DNA of 64,000 nucleotides from an uncultured Opitutales bacterium. Lineage in GTDB: Bacteria; Verrucomicrobiota; Verrucomicrobiia; Opitutales; Coraliomargaritaceae. A model generated the notes under the pieces. It was given only the letters and a program-made list of their open reading frames with translations. It had not been told where the DNA came from and did not search any database. A program made the position numbers and the translations under genes. The DNA lies in assembly GCA_937775295.1 (NCBI GenBank), contig CALKBZ010000005.1:1-64000 (forward strand), in the 5' to 3' direction. Below are positions 46,632-56,715 of this stretch, piece after piece (the stretch's first letter is position 1; every line of letters starts with the position of its first letter).

Positions 46632-48701
46632 TTAACTCGGTTCGACCCATTTGCCGTGTTCCTTGATCAAATCGATTAAGCGGTCGAGGGCTTGTTCGGC
46701 GGGTACGTTATACTTTACGCATTGTTTGCCGACGTAGAGATTGATCTTCGCGGGCGCGCCGCCGACATAGCCGAAATCGGCATCAGCCATTTCGCCGGGA
46801 CCGTTGACGATGCAGCCCATGATCGCGATGGTAACACCTTTGAGGTGATCGGTGCGTGAGCGAATGGTTTGAGTGACACTTTGTAAATCAAACAGGGTGC
46901 GGCCGCAACTCGGGCAGGCGACGAATTCGGTCTTGGTGATGCGTGCGCGTGCGCCTTGTAGAATATTGTAAGCGAGCGTGGTGGCTTTTTCTAACAGTGG
47001 CTCGGTTTCGATGCTGATTACGTCGCCGATCCCGTCGCAGAGCAGAGCGCCACTGAGGATGCTGCTCTCCAGTAGGCGGTTGGAGTAGAAGTCTTTTGGC
47101 TCAAGTGTGTTCGATAGTGTGTTACGTATCCAGATCGGTGCGTTGGGCACGAAGGCTTGTGCGGCTTGGGCGAGGGAGCGGTAACTGCCGACGGGATGGT
47201 TGGCTGATTCTGAAGGGCCTCCGCCAGCGGAGACGCCACTGGTTAAGATTAGATTGGCGCTGCCCATGGGGGCGAGTTGTGCGCCGATCTCGTCGCGTAG
47301 GGCATCGGCTTGGCAATCGATTGCGAAGTTGAAGCCTTTTTGGCGGCAAAACTGTAGGAGGTTGGTCGCGTAGTAGGCGTCTTCCTTCTCGATGTGTTGC
47401 AAGAGGGTGATGCCGGCGAGGCCGTCTTCGGGCCATTCGAATGCTTCGAGATCTGTGAGGTCGACGGCATCGGAAAGTTCTAGCACGAAGGCTTGTATCA
47501 CACTATGCAGCGCTTCATGGAGTCCAGTAAATGCTGCGAGGTCGCCGCTGCTGTTGATCTCGACTTGTAGGCCTTCGAGCTTACTTTCTTTGAGCGAGCT
47601 CTGGGTGCGGCAAACGTCTTGAATGATTTCGCTAGTCGCACTGATCGGGTGCTGCGTTTTGATAATCACGGCGGGCACGACGTCGCCACCAATGCTACAC
47701 TTGGGGCCGAGCTCGATGACGCGTGTAGTGCGGCGATTGAAGTCGAATGGGTTAATGCTGTCTTTGGTCTCGGCTAAAAGTGGGCGCTCCGCTTGCTGGT
47801 TCCAGAGCGCCATTGCTTTGTCGGCGAGGTCGCGGGCAACGGGCACTTCGTAGATTGGATCCTCGGTAAGTGAGACGCGAATGGTATCGCCCAGTCCATC
47901 GTTGAGCAGTGTGCCAATACCGATCGCGCTTTTGACGCGGGCGTCTTCACCGTCGCCAGCTTCGGTTACGCCGAGGTGCAGCGGATAGTTCATGCCTTCT
48001 TCAGCCATGCGTGCGGCAGTCAGACGGTAAGCCTCGATCATGACTTTGGGATTACTAGCTTTCATCGACAGGCAGATGTCGTGATAGTTGTGACTCTCTG
48101 CGATACGGATAAATTCGAGTGCGCTTTCAACCATGCCCAGCGGCGAGTCGCCGTAGCGATTCATGAGTCGGTCGGAGAGAGAACCGTGATTGGTGCCGAT
48201 GCGCATGGCGCGGCCAAGCTCTTTGCAGCGCAGTACGATCGGCGAGAACGCTTGGTGCAAGCGCTCGAGTTCTTCGGCATAGGCGGCGTCGGTATATTCG
48301 AGGACGGCAAACTTCTTTTTATCGGCGTAGTTGCCTGGGTTGATCCGGACTTTCTCGACATGTAGCGCGGCCTCCATTGCGGCTGACGGCAGGAAGTGAA
48401 TGTCGGCGACCAGAGGTACGTCGCATTTGGCGGCACGAAGCTTCTTAGAGATTTCGCCGAGGGCTCTGGCCGCGTCTTTATTGGGTGCGGTGATACGGAC
48501 TATCTCGCAGCCTGCTTCAGCCAAGGCGAGCGTTTGCGCCACGGTGGCGTCGACGTCTTGCGTATTGGTGGTCGTCATCGATTGAATGCGAATCGGCTGG
48601 TGGCCGCCGATAGCGACATTGCCGACGTGGATGACACGTGAATCGCGGCGCTTCGCCTGGAAGCGCGATGTGCAGTAATCGAGATTGGAGAGAGCTGTCA
48701 T
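46632..48701 (-). CDS. ispG: 4-hydroxy-3-methylbut-2-en-1-yl diphosphate synthase, long form
   Basis: Iron-sulfur enzyme of the non-mevalonate isoprenoid pathway. The TIM-barrel part (GGHQPIRIQSMTTTNTQD, ADIHFLPSAAMEA, RINPGNY) and the cluster domain (FVACPSCGRTLFDL, MGCIVNGPGEMADADFGYVG) are joined by an insert of about 250 residues, the arrangement of the long forms found in chlamydiae, Bacteroidetes and plants. Cluster cysteines are present. I use ATG 48701 (MTALSNL); ATG 48728 is nine codons longer. Last gene of the uppS-cdsA-dxr-rseP group, after 144 bp. Confidence 0.93.
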   Translation of the reverse strand: MTALSNLDYCTSRFQAKRRDSRVIHVGNVAIGGHQPIRIQSMTTTNTQDVDATVAQTLALAEAGCEIVRITAPNKDAARALGEISKKLRAAKCDVPLVADIHFLPSAAMEAALHVEKVRINPGNYADKKKFAVLEYTDAAYAEELERLHQAFSPIVLRCKELGRAMRIGTNHGSLSDRLMNRYGDSPLGMVESALEFIRIAESHNYHDICLSMKASNPKVMIEAYRLTAARMAEEGMNYPLHLGVTEAGDGEDARVKSAIGIGTLLNDGLGDTIRVSLTEDPIYEVPVARDLADKAMALWNQQAERPLLAETKDSINPFDFNRRTTRVIELGPKCSIGGDVVPAVIIKTQHPISATSEIIQDVCRTQSSLKESKLEGLQVEINSSGDLAAFTGLHEALHSVIQAFVLELSDAVDLTDLEAFEWPEDGLAGITLLQHIEKEDAYYATNLLQFCRQKGFNFAIDCQADALRDEIGAQLAPMGSANLILTSGVSAGGGPSESANHPVGSYRSLAQAAQAFVPNAPIWIRNTLSNTLEPKDFYSNRLLESSILSGALLCDGIGDVISIETEPLLEKATTLAYNILQGARARITKTEFVACPSCGRTLFDLQSVTQTIRSRTDHLKGVTIAIMGCIVNGPGEMADADFGYVGGAPAKINLYVGKQCVKYNVPAEQALDRLIDLIKEHGKWVEPS

Positions 48702-48730
48702 TGGAAACTGTGGTGCGCGGTGTTGCATAA

Positions 48731-48816
48731 TCGCGGGATAAACCCACTCGCTAAAGATAGTGGTATTGATCGCGGGGTAAACCCGCTTGCTGCAACAAAC
48801 GTAGCGACTGGGTTTA
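48731..48816. repeat. TAAACCC-type repeats upstream of ispG
   Basis: A 22-base unit TCGCGGGATAAACCCACTCG.. (48731) recurs at 48770 with 19 of 22 matches, followed by GTAGCGACTGGGTTTA (48801-48816). The latter is the exact reverse complement of TAAACCCAGTCGCTAC at 14883-14898, so it is a dispersed family. Confidence 0.65.
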
Positions 48817-48845
48817 GCCCAAGAGTCTTTTAAATATTTCTTCTA

Positions 48846-50297
48846 TTATTCAGTACTTTCAGGCGCCTCGATGGCTTTGACTGTTTCTGTTTCTACGACT
48901 GGTGTCTCCACAGGCCCTGCTTGAGCCTCTTCGCCTTGGCCGATACCAATGTCTTGGCCGACGCGCTTAACGTCGAAGAACGAGACGTAAATAACCATGG
49001 AGATTAGCATGACGATGCAGGCGGTATAGATACCTTCCATCATTTTACGAGGCAGCTGACGGCCGGTGATTTTTGAGATCGTGGCGAACAGCATGTGGCC
49101 GCCATCAAGGACCGGGATCGGTAGCACGTTGAAGATCGCGAGATTGACGTTGATCAATGCGAGGAACCAAACGAGGTCGATCCAGCCATAGCGGGCCATC
49201 GCAGTGAGACCGTGCACGATGCCGACGGGGCCACTCATATTGCGCACTTTGACGTCTGATTTCTGGCTGACGAGCGCGACGAGTGTCATTTTCATGGTGT
49301 TGCCCATGATCGTGATCTGCTCGAAAGGGTTGCGATGTACCCGCTCGGTTTGCGCTTCGTAGAAGTAGGCGAATCCAAAACGTGGGGAGTCTTCACCAGG
49401 GGCGACTCTAGGCTCGATCGGAAGGATGACGTTTTGACCTTGGCGAAGCAGGCTGACGTCGATGCGGCCGCCTTGATGATTCTGCAGATAAACGCTGAGG
49501 AAGGCTGCTGAGGTAATCGGCTCGCCATTGAGGGCAATGGGTTGGTCGCCAGGCAACATGCCTGCTTCGAACGCGGGCATATTCTCTTGCACCATGCTGA
49601 CGACGAGATCGGTGCCAGGTTGCACGCCGAGGGTGCGGATATCTTCGGAGGTGACGAGCACTGGGTTAACGGTGAGGGTGAGCTCTTTATCACCACGCAG
49701 AACAGTGACTTCAGTTGTGGGGATGCCTGCGTCGTTGCGACCCGTGCTGGTCATCACCGCATTTTGCAACTGCATCCAATCGCCGATCCGCTCGTCATCG
49801 ATCTTGAGAATAGTGTCGCCTGCGAGAAGGCCTGCTTCGAAGGCTGGACCAGGAACGATTTCGCCTGCAGAATTGACGATTTGCTCCGGGGCGACGTCGA
49901 TGACGGTGGTTTTAATAATGTCGCGACCGACACCCCATAGGATGAGGGACAGGCAGAATGCGAGAATGATGTTAAACACTGCGCCCATCACAGCGACGAT
50001 CATCTTGTCGGCATAAGAAATCGGTGGGAGGTCTGTGGTCTCTTCTTCGCCGCCTTCGAGTCGGCCCATGTCGGCAAGCTGTGGCAGCGAGACATAGCCG
50101 CCGAGCGGCAGCAGTGAGATGCGGAAGTCGGTGCCGCGCCATTTCCAGCCGAATAGGCGCGGGCCGAAGCCGATTGAAAAGCGATCGGCGATTAAGCCGC
50201 GCTTTTTAGCGGCGATAAAGTGGCCGAGCTCGTGGATAAAAATACAGGAGCTCAGCGCAAGTAGTGCGATGGCGATATAGAAGAAATTGAGAAGCAT
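48846..50297 (-). CDS. rseP: Site-2 protease RseP (M50)
   Basis: Intramembrane zinc protease of about 483 residues. HELGH at residues 22-26 in the first helix, two PDZ domains (about 135-300; GLLAGDTILKIDDERIGDW and GMLPGDQPIALNGEPI), and NVLPIPVLDGGHMLF with the third metal-binding Asp. I use ATG 50297 (MLLNFFYIAI), which places HELGH correctly; the longer frame is not family-like. The upstream gap contains a purine-rich run. Cleaves anti-sigma factor or signal-peptide remnants in other bacteria. Confidence 0.92.
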   Translation of the reverse strand: MLLNFFYIAIALLALSSCIFIHELGHFIAAKKRGLIADRFSIGFGPRLFGWKWRGTDFRISLLPLGGYVSLPQLADMGRLEGGEEETTDLPPISYADKMIVAVMGAVFNIILAFCLSLILWGVGRDIIKTTVIDVAPEQIVNSAGEIVPGPAFEAGLLAGDTILKIDDERIGDWMQLQNAVMTSTGRNDAGIPTTEVTVLRGDKELTLTVNPVLVTSEDIRTLGVQPGTDLVVSMVQENMPAFEAGMLPGDQPIALNGEPITSAAFLSVYLQNHQGGRIDVSLLRQGQNVILPIEPRVAPGEDSPRFGFAYFYEAQTERVHRNPFEQITIMGNTMKMTLVALVSQKSDVKVRNMSGPVGIVHGLTAMARYGWIDLVWFLALINVNLAIFNVLPIPVLDGGHMLFATISKITGRQLPRKMMEGIYTACIVMLISMVIYVSFFDVKRVGQDIGIGQGEEAQAGPVETPVVETETVKAIEAPESTE

Positions 50298-50414
50298 AGC
50301 GGGAAAAGTGGAAACGTATGAAAGTGGAAAGGTTTGAAGGTCGGAAAGTCTATCGCTGGTATTACTGGGAGCAGCTGCTATGGCTGCCGACGTAGCCAAG
50401 CACGCTGGGGGCAG

Positions 50415-51596
50415 CTAAAGCAGCCTGTCCATGGTAGAAAAGTTGCGGGCGACTTGGCGTGCGCGGTGGTCGATCTCTAGCAGTGCGTCGAGGTCGGTGG
50501 CGGTGGCAGAGTTAATGTTACTGAGTGTCTGTTCGATCACGCGTGGAATGTCGAGATACGAGAGTTCGTGGGCGAGGAAGCGCTCGACGGCGACTTCGTT
50601 GGCCGCATTAAAAATCGCGGGGCCGCTGCCGCCGGTGCGCATCGCATCGTAGGCGAGTTGCAGGCAAGGGAAGCGTTTTAAGTCCGGCGCTTTGAAATCG
50701 AGTTGAAAGGTTTTACTGAAATCCATCGTGGCATCCACCCCTGGCGCGCGGTCGGGGTAGAGTAGGCAGTGCTGGATGGCAAAGGTCATGGAAGGCGGGC
50801 TGAGCTGCGCGAGGATCGAACCGTCGATAAATTGCGCGAAGGAGTGGACGATGCTCTGTGGGTGAATGACCACCTCGAGGCGATTTGGTTCCAAGCCGAA
50901 TAGCCAGTGTGCTTCGATCAACTCGAGGCCTTTGTTGGCCATCGTTGCTGAGTCGACCGTAATTTTCGGGCCCATCGACCAGTTGGGGTGCTGTGTGGCA
51001 TCGGCGGGTGTGACGCTGGCGAGCCGCTCAATGGGCGCGTCGCGAAATTGTCCACCAGACGCGGTGAGGATGAGCTTATCGAGATGCTGCTGTGGGTGGC
51101 CTTCGAGGCATTGAAAGATGGCGTTGTGTTCGCTGTCGGTCGGGAGTAGGCGCACACCTTTGCGCTTAGCTGCTTCGATTACAAAGGCTCCGCCGAGGAC
51201 GAGGAGCTCTTTGTTGGCGAGGGCAATGTCCTTGCCTGCTTCGATGGCTGCCAGAGTCGGCTTGAGCCCACAGGCCCCAACCACGGCGACCAGCACGATG
51301 TCGGCTTCGGCTAAGGTCGAGATTTCGAGTAAGCCAGCATCACCGCAACCAAGTTGAGTATTGGCGGGAAAGTTGTTGGCTGCTTTGGCTTCGGCGTAGG
51401 CAGCTTCGCTGGAGAGCGTGGCATGCGGCACATTGAATTCATGACAAATCGCGGCGAGTTCGGCGTGGCTGGAGTGCGCGGCGACGCCGACGAGTTCTAG
51501 TCGACCAGGATGTTCGCGCAGCACGCGAAGGGTGCTACCGCCGATTGAACCAGTCGCACCGAGTAGCACGACGTTTTTTTTCGCAGTTTCGGGCAT
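50415..51596 (-). CDS. dxr: 1-deoxy-D-xylulose 5-phosphate reductoisomerase
   Basis: Second enzyme of the non-mevalonate pathway. NADPH site LLGATGSIGGSTLRVLREH, then LANKELLVLGG, PTDSEHNAIFQCLEG, ILTASGGQFRDAPIE and NWSMGPKITVDSATMANKGLELIEAHWLFG (positions about 195-225). Length 393, typical. One base separates it from cdsA, so they are cotranscribed. Confidence 0.95.
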   Translation of the reverse strand: MPETAKKNVVLLGATGSIGGSTLRVLREHPGRLELVGVAAHSSHAELAAICHEFNVPHATLSSEAAYAEAKAANNFPANTQLGCGDAGLLEISTLAEADIVLVAVVGACGLKPTLAAIEAGKDIALANKELLVLGGAFVIEAAKRKGVRLLPTDSEHNAIFQCLEGHPQQHLDKLILTASGGQFRDAPIERLASVTPADATQHPNWSMGPKITVDSATMANKGLELIEAHWLFGLEPNRLEVVIHPQSIVHSFAQFIDGSILAQLSPPSMTFAIQHCLLYPDRAPGVDATMDFSKTFQLDFKAPDLKRFPCLQLAYDAMRTGGSGPAIFNAANEVAVERFLAHELSYLDIPRVIEQTLSNINSATATDLDALLEIDHRARQVARNFSTMDRLL

Positions 51597-52427
51597 TTAG
51601 AAGATAAAGTATTTGAACATCAAATACCCGAGCGGTGCGGTAAGCAGTAGGCTGTCTGTCAGATCAAAAATGCCGCCGATGCCGGGGATGATGGTGCCGG
51701 AGTCTTTGACATCGGCTTGTCGTTTAAAAGCGGACTCAACCAGGTCGGATGCGATCGAAGCGATGCCGATTGGGATCGCCATCAGTGCGGAGCGCCACCA
51801 AGTGAAACCTTCGGGGGCATAGGCACTGAAGATGCCTAAAGTGAAAAGTCCGATGAGCATGGCAAAAACGATGCCGCCAGCTGCGCCTTCGAAGGTCTTT
51901 TTCGGGCTGATCACGGAGAGGGGCGTTTTACCGATTTGCATACCGACGAGTAGGCCACCGACATCAGTGCATTTGGCCACCGCGACGATCCAGATCGTGA
52001 GAAAGATACTGGTACCATCGGTGAAACCGTGGAACTCCGCCATCTTCACTACTTTTACGAAAAAGTGGAGCATGAAGGGCACGTAGAGGAGCCCGAAAAG
52101 CGTCGGCATGAAGCTGCGTAGCCGGCCTGCTTGTAGATCTTTAATAATGATCGTTAGCGCAAGTATCAGAAAGCAGAGGATGAAAATATCGGTGCCGGCG
52201 TCGATTCCACCGAGGTAGTAGGAGCTCAAAATAATGATGGGGCCGCAAGCAAGTCCGAGAGACTTGATCGGCTTGAGCCCCATTTTATCGAACAGTTGAT
52301 AGAGTTCCAGTTGCGTGAAAAACGCTAGAGCTGCAAGTAGCCAGACGCCTGCGGCGATGCCTGAAATGAGTAGCGAGACTGTGACGATCAACCAGAGGAT
52401 CGTGAAGCTGAAGATTCGTTGCTTCAT
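51597..52427 (-). CDS. cdsA: Phosphatidate cytidylyltransferase
   Basis: Makes CDP-diacylglycerol. 276 residues, about eight helices, and the CdsA signature (ISPKKTFEGAAGG, then SDLVESAFKRQADVKDSG, GIGGIFDLTDSLLLTAPLGYL). Metal-binding DVGG (about 165) is intact. Stop one base before the dxr start. Second gene of the uppS-cdsA-dxr run. Confidence 0.92.
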   Translation of the reverse strand: MKQRIFSFTILWLIVTVSLLISGIAAGVWLLAALAFFTQLELYQLFDKMGLKPIKSLGLACGPIIILSSYYLGGIDAGTDIFILCFLILALTIIIKDLQAGRLRSFMPTLFGLLYVPFMLHFFVKVVKMAEFHGFTDGTSIFLTIWIVAVAKCTDVGGLLVGMQIGKTPLSVISPKKTFEGAAGGIVFAMLIGLFTLGIFSAYAPEGFTWWRSALMAIPIGIASIASDLVESAFKRQADVKDSGTIIPGIGGIFDLTDSLLLTAPLGYLMFKYFIF

Positions 52428-52439
52428 AATAAAATAGTG

Positions 52440-52475
52440 AGAGTGGAAGTGAGAGTGAGGGTGGAAGTGAGAGTG
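52440..52475. repeat. Purine-rich short repeat upstream of cdsA
   Basis: AGTGAGAGTGGAAGTGAGAG and similar words repeat between uppS and cdsA. GC-rich hairpins follow (GCCCCGCAGGGG 52526-52537). It belongs to the same class as the other purine tracts. Confidence 0.65.
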
Positions 52476-52581
52476 ACGAAGCGCGAGTAGCGCATGGATG
52501 GTCTGTGAGGTCTGCCGAGCAGGCCCCGCAGGGGTGACTGAACTGGGTGCCCTTTGGGCAAGTGTAGAAACAAATTGAAAA

Positions 52582-53325
52582 TTAGCTGTCTTGCAATTGA
52601 TCGGCAGTTTTTCCGTAGCGCCGCTCGCGGGACGCGTAGTCAGCGAGTGCGGCCTTAAAATGTGATTCGTCGAAGTCTGGCCAGAGCACAGAAGTGAAGT
52701 AGATCTCGGCGTAGGCGGCTTGCAACAGTAAGAAGTTGCTCAGCCGTGCTTCACCTGAGGTGCGGATGACTAGATCGGGGTCGGGCAGGTCGTTGGTGTA
52801 AAGGTAGGGGCGCAAGCTGTCGTAGTCGAGTGTGTCGGGATCGACGGTGCCAGCTTGTGTGGCTTGCGCGATGGCTTTGATGGCGTCGATCACTTCAGTG
52901 CGTGCGCCATAGTTGAGTGCGAGCGCTAGGGTGTGTTCGGTAAATTGTGCGGTGGCGGCTTCGGACTGGCGCAGCCGGTTTTGGATGTGTTCAGGGAGTT
53001 CTTTATAACGGCCGACCGTGCGCAGGCGGATTTTACGCTTAATCAGTTCGGGCAGTTGATCTGCAAGAAACCGATCCAGCAGGCCCATGAGCGCATCGAC
53101 TTCGGCTTTTGGGCGGTTCCAATTTTCGACACTAAAGGCAAACAGGGTGATAATTTCGACGCCGGTTGCCTGAGCGGCTTTGAGGGTACGCTTAACCGCC
53201 TCAGCGCCGCGCCGATGGCCTTCGATGCGGGGCAGGCCACGTTCTTTGGCCCAGCGACCATTGCCATCCATGATGATAGCGACATGCCTGGGCGGGCGAT
53301 CCTTAGCGATTTGAGTGGAATTCAC
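52582..53325 (-). CDS. uppS: Undecaprenyl diphosphate synthase
   Basis: cis-prenyltransferase making the C55 lipid carrier for peptidoglycan. HVAIIMDGNGRWAKERGLPR with catalytic Asp in MDGNGRW, then GHRRGAEAVKRTL, FAFSVENWNRPKAEV, DLVIRTSGEARLSNFLLLQ and TSVLWPDFDE. 247 residues. First gene in this run; cdsA follows 154 bp downstream. Confidence 0.96.
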   Translation of the reverse strand: MNSTQIAKDRPPRHVAIIMDGNGRWAKERGLPRIEGHRRGAEAVKRTLKAAQATGVEIITLFAFSVENWNRPKAEVDALMGLLDRFLADQLPELIKRKIRLRTVGRYKELPEHIQNRLRQSEAATAQFTEHTLALALNYGARTEVIDAIKAIAQATQAGTVDPDTLDYDSLRPYLYTNDLPDPDLVIRTSGEARLSNFLLLQAAYAEIYFTSVLWPDFDESHFKAALADYASRERRYGKTADQLQDS

Positions 53326-53616
53326 GGTGATGAATATGTGCGGGAAACGTAAGATGGGGCTCTGTGTGGTAGTTTAATAAGCCTAATTTGAAAGATTTGA
53401 TAAAAAGCCCTGCACGCTCGGGTGCAAGGGTAGAGCGACTAAAGTGGTGTGTTGTAGAGCATTTTTTTACCGCCAACATTGGTAAGCTTGAGATTTCTCA
53501 GCTCATATCGTTGCTGGATGATCGAACCACTTTAGCGATGCCTGTGGACACGGTTGAGGCTGAGTGCGCTAAGCGCACATTAAAAAGTGGGAAAGTGGAA
53601 AGGTGGGAAAGGTGGG

Positions 53617-53684
53617 AAAGTGCGAAGGTATTAAGGTGGGAAAGGTGCAGGTTTCACGTTCGCACCTTAATACCTTCGCACTTT
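53617..53684. repeat. Large perfect inverted repeat (22-bp arms)
   Basis: AAAGTGCGAAGGTATTAAGGTG (22 bases, 53617-53638) and its exact reverse complement at 53663-53684, with a 24-base loop. The right arm is also the start of the 32-bp tandem repeat. The stretch 53589-53640 is purine-rich (GGGAAAGTGG words). Confidence 0.9.
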
Positions 53685-53791
53685 TATACCTTCACACCTT
53701 AATACCTTCGCACTTTTATACCTTCACACCTTAATACCTTCGCACTTTTATACCTTCACACCTTAATACCTTCACACTTTCATACCTTCAC
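53664..53791. repeat. 32-bp tandem repeat, four copies
   Basis: Unit ACCTTAATACCTTCGCACTT.. (32 bases) at 53664, 53696, 53728 and 53760; the last copy has a few changes. Each unit is itself made of about three related TACCTTCRCACTT-like words. Without spacers of differing sequence, so not CRISPR. Lies downstream of cysH. The rest of 53326-53819 holds no recognised gene. Confidence 0.92.
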
Positions 53792-53819
53792 ACATTTGCA
53801 CTGCTGCCTTCGTCAGATT

Positions 53820-54545
53820 TTATATCTGATAATCCGAATCCGCGTTGGATTCGTGGAGTCCACATTCGCGCTTCAGGCCACCGAAGCGTGTATCTTCGGC
53901 GCTCATGCCTTCGCCTAGTTTGCTGGTACTGTGCCAGTCGCCTATCGATACATAACCTTCATCCCAGAGTGGATGATAAGGCAGGTTGTTTTCGGTCAGA
54001 TAAGTGTAGATGTCGCGCTCGTTCCAATCAACGATGGGATACACCTTAATGATCTTGTTTTGCTGTTCGGCGACGGTGCGCTTTTCGCGCGAAGAGGATT
54101 GGTGCCTACGTAGACCTGAGAGCCATGCATTCGCGCCGAGTTCTTGAACCGCGCGATTCATTGGCTCGACCTTGTTGATTCGATTGTATAGACTGAGGCC
54201 TTCGGCACCTTGTTCCCAGCGCTTACCATGCACTGCTTCTTGTTGAGCCGCAGATTGGCGTGGGAAGTAGGTCTTTAGGTTTAAATCCAGACGTTCGGTC
54301 AATGCCTCTGCAAACCGGTAGGTTTCGGGAAACAAGTAGCCAGTATCGATGAAAATGACCGGAATATTCGGAATCTGGGTGGTGACGAGATGCAACATGA
54401 CCGCGCTCTGAATGCCAAAGCTAGTGCTGAGAACCAGCTTGTCGCCGTATTGATCATGCGCCCAACGCACGCGATCAACAGCGGCGGCGTTTTCCAAATC
54501 TGGCTGTGCGAGGCGTTGAGTTTTAACTGTCTGGGTATCATCCAT
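53820..54545 (-). CDS. cysH: Phosphoadenylyl-sulfate reductase
   Basis: Reduces PAPS to sulfite in assimilatory sulfur reduction. [15 protein letters not shown] then [51 protein letters not shown], and the C-terminal Cys in KRECGLHES. It lacks the CC and CxxC pairs of APS reductases, so it should use PAPS and a thioredoxin-type donor. 241 residues. Partners (cysD, cysN, cysI) are not in the window. Confidence 0.92.
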   Translation of the reverse strand: MDDTQTVKTQRLAQPDLENAAAVDRVRWAHDQYGDKLVLSTSFGIQSAVMLHLVTTQIPNIPVIFIDTGYLFPETYRFAEALTERLDLNLKTYFPRQSAAQQEAVHGKRWEQGAEGLSLYNRINKVEPMNRAVQELGANAWLSGLRRHQSSSREKRTVAEQQNKIIKVYPIVDWNERDIYTYLTENNLPYHPLWDEGYVSIGDWHSTSKLGEGMSAEDTRFGGLKRECGLHESNADSDYQI

Positions 54546-54654
54546 TAACTTTATCTTTAGTTCTTGACTGAGAAAGTCAAGATATAGCCGAGTTTTATTT
54601 TCTAGTTCGGCGGCTGGTGGATTACAAGGGCGTTGGCGGTGTCTCTGTTGTGCT

Positions 54655-54687
54655 ACAAAAAAAGGCGGACATTGCAGTCCGCCTTTT
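54655..54687 (-). terminator. Intrinsic terminator of the DEAD-box helicase gene
   Basis: Minus strand: AAGGCGGAC, loop TGCAAT, GTCCGCCTT and a run of eight T. Twenty-five bases past the helicase stop. Confidence 0.92.
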
Positions 54688-54711
54688 CGATCAAATGTTT
54701 TTCGCGTAGTG

Positions 54712-56532
54712 TTATTCAGGCTTCTTGAAGCGGCGTGCTGGCTTCTTCACTGGAGTGAAGTCTTTGTTGCCGCCGCTGTTGCCTTGATAGCCACCACCAG
54801 CGCTATTGCCGCCGCCTTGATAGCCACCACCAGCGCTATTGCCGCCGCCTTGATAGCCACCACCAGCGCTATTGCCACCGCCTTGATAGCCGCCACCACT
54901 TGGTGCACCTTCGCCGCCAGCGCTGTGGCCGCCAAATTTACTCTTGGTTTTGAATGGGCGCTTAGGACGTTCCCCGCCTTGGAAGCCGCTACCGCGGCTG
55001 TCGTTGCTGCGGGTATCGTTACCACGGTTGCCTTGATAGCCACCGCCACCACTGCGGTTGTCGTTGCCACGGTTGTCGTTGCCACGGTTGCCGCGATAGC
55101 CACCGCCACCGCCTCCGCCGCCGCTGCGATTGCCGCCTCGGTAGCCACCGCCACCACCGCCGCCGCCACCGCGTTTGCCGCCTGAGCGGTTGGGTGTATC
55201 AGAGTAGGGCTCGGTGTCTTCGGCAATTTTTTCGCCGAGTGAACTGTCGTCCTTATTTAATAGATTAAAGAGTGCGCTGGCGATGTCGGTTGGCGTGTGG
55301 CCAGCGTCGAGCAAGCGATCGACCAGTGCGTCGTGGCGCTTGAAATTACCTGCTTCAAGGAGGCTCTTCACTTGGGTGAAGACCTTGTCAGCTTTGCGGC
55401 CTTCCACATCTTCCATGCTTGGAATCTGCATGCGACGCACGACTTGGCGTGTGTAGCGCTCGATCGCTTCGAGCCGGTAGATGTCGCGTCCGTAAACGAA
55501 TGTGACGGATTTACCGGAACGCCCAGCGCGGCCTGTGCGGCCGATACGGTGCACGTAGTCTTCCGGGTCGTGTGGTAGGTCGTAATTGAACACGATATCG
55601 ACATCGTCGATGTCGAGGCCACGTGCGGCGACGTCGGTCGCGACCAGTAGTTCAACAGAGCCATCCTTGAAACGCTTGATCACGCGTTCGCGGTTGCCTT
55701 GCGTGATGTCGCCGTGGATGCGGTCTGCTACGTAGCCGCGTGCGGCTAATGCTTCAGTCACGTCTTCGACCATTTGCTTGGTATTACAAAAGACGATGCC
55801 GCGTGGCTTGGTTTCGAGGTCGAGGATACGGCACAGCACTTCGATCTTCGAGCGATTGCGCACTTCGTAGTAAGTCTGCTCGATCGTATCAACTGTAAGC
55901 GACTTGCGCTCGATTGAAATTTGTTGAGCATCGCGGCTGAATTTGCGGATCAATCCTTCGACGCCGCGATTCATTGTTGCGGAGAAAAACAGTGCCTGAC
56001 GCTCCTCATTCATGTCGCCCAGGATGACTTCCATGTCTTCGCGGAAGCCCATGTCGAGCATGCGGTCGGCTTCGTCGAGGATGCAGATTTTGATCGCATC
56101 GGTACGCAGTGTTTTACGGCGCAAGTGATCCATGATACGACCAGGCGTGCCGACCACGACGTGTGCGCCGTTGCGGAGTGCGCGCATTTGGCGGTCGATC
56201 GGAGTGCCGCCATAGACGGGCACCGATGTGAAGCCGCTCAGGCAAGAAGCGAGACGGTTGATCTCTTCACACACCTGCACGGCGAGCTCACGAGTTGGGC
56301 AGAGCACGAGGACTTGTGTCTCTTTACGATCGATGTCGATCATATTGAGCGCAGGCAGGCCGAATGCGGCAGTTTTACCCGAGCCAGTCTGGGAGAGGCC
56401 GACGATGTCTTTGCCGCTGAGAGCGACGGGTATCGTTTCTGCCTGAATAGGAGAGGGTGATTCAAAGCCGAGGCGTTGAATACCTTCGACGAGTTCTGGG
56501 CGTAGCCCGAGATCGGTAAACTTGATGTCCAT
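54712..56532 (-). CDS. DEAD-box RNA helicase with Gly-rich repeat tail
   Basis: 606-residue RNA helicase (DeaD/RhlE-like). Q motif [13 protein letters not shown], motif [13 protein letters not shown] (about 45), DEAD in [14 protein letters not shown] (about 150), SAT, and motif [12 protein letters not shown]. The last 150 residues are low-complexity: GGGG-rich runs, RGN repeats, and four copies of an 11-residue [11 protein letters not shown] unit, encoded by 33-bp DNA repeats at about 54787-54900. Likely flexible RNA-binding tail that can change length. Probably acts in ribosome assembly or mRNA decay. Confidence 0.92.
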   Translation of the reverse strand: MDIKFTDLGLRPELVEGIQRLGFESPSPIQAETIPVALSGKDIVGLSQTGSGKTAAFGLPALNMIDIDRKETQVLVLCPTRELAVQVCEEINRLASCLSGFTSVPVYGGTPIDRQMRALRNGAHVVVGTPGRIMDHLRRKTLRTDAIKICILDEADRMLDMGFREDMEVILGDMNEERQALFFSATMNRGVEGLIRKFSRDAQQISIERKSLTVDTIEQTYYEVRNRSKIEVLCRILDLETKPRGIVFCNTKQMVEDVTEALAARGYVADRIHGDITQGNRERVIKRFKDGSVELLVATDVAARGLDIDDVDIVFNYDLPHDPEDYVHRIGRTGRAGRSGKSVTFVYGRDIYRLEAIERYTRQVVRRMQIPSMEDVEGRKADKVFTQVKSLLEAGNFKRHDALVDRLLDAGHTPTDIASALFNLLNKDDSSLGEKIAEDTEPYSDTPNRSGGKRGGGGGGGGGYRGGNRSGGGGGGGGYRGNRGNDNRGNDNRSGGGGYQGNRGNDTRSNDSRGSGFQGGERPKRPFKTKSKFGGHSAGGEGAPSGGGYQGGGNSAGGGYQGGGNSAGGGYQGGGNSAGGGYQGNSGGNKDFTPVKKPARRFKKPE

Positions 56533-56715
56533 AGTATCTGTAATATGCCCGTTGACCGGATATTACCGATGCTTGAGCGAGTGAAGATAGCGCCTCTTTA
56601 TTGAGGGCTACTCTTAAGTGAGGCGCAGGGCTTTGACAGGTCGCTGTTCGATGACAAGTCTTAAAAGTGGTTTTACCTTGCTTTGCTGCGATGAAACTCA
56701 AAAACGTCCCCATCT

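Noticed and set aside
53388-53702. Plus-strand ORF of 104 codons behind uppS
   Set aside because: It starts with TTG, its second half is translated purine repeat, and it has no recognisable motif.
53664-53791. Possible CRISPR array from evenly repeated 32-bp units
   Set aside because: The whole unit repeats without unique spacers, and no cas genes are near. It is a plain tandem repeat.
54709-55185. Ala/Thr-rich plus-strand ORF opposite the helicase tail
   Set aside because: Low-complexity shadow of the Gly-rich repeats.
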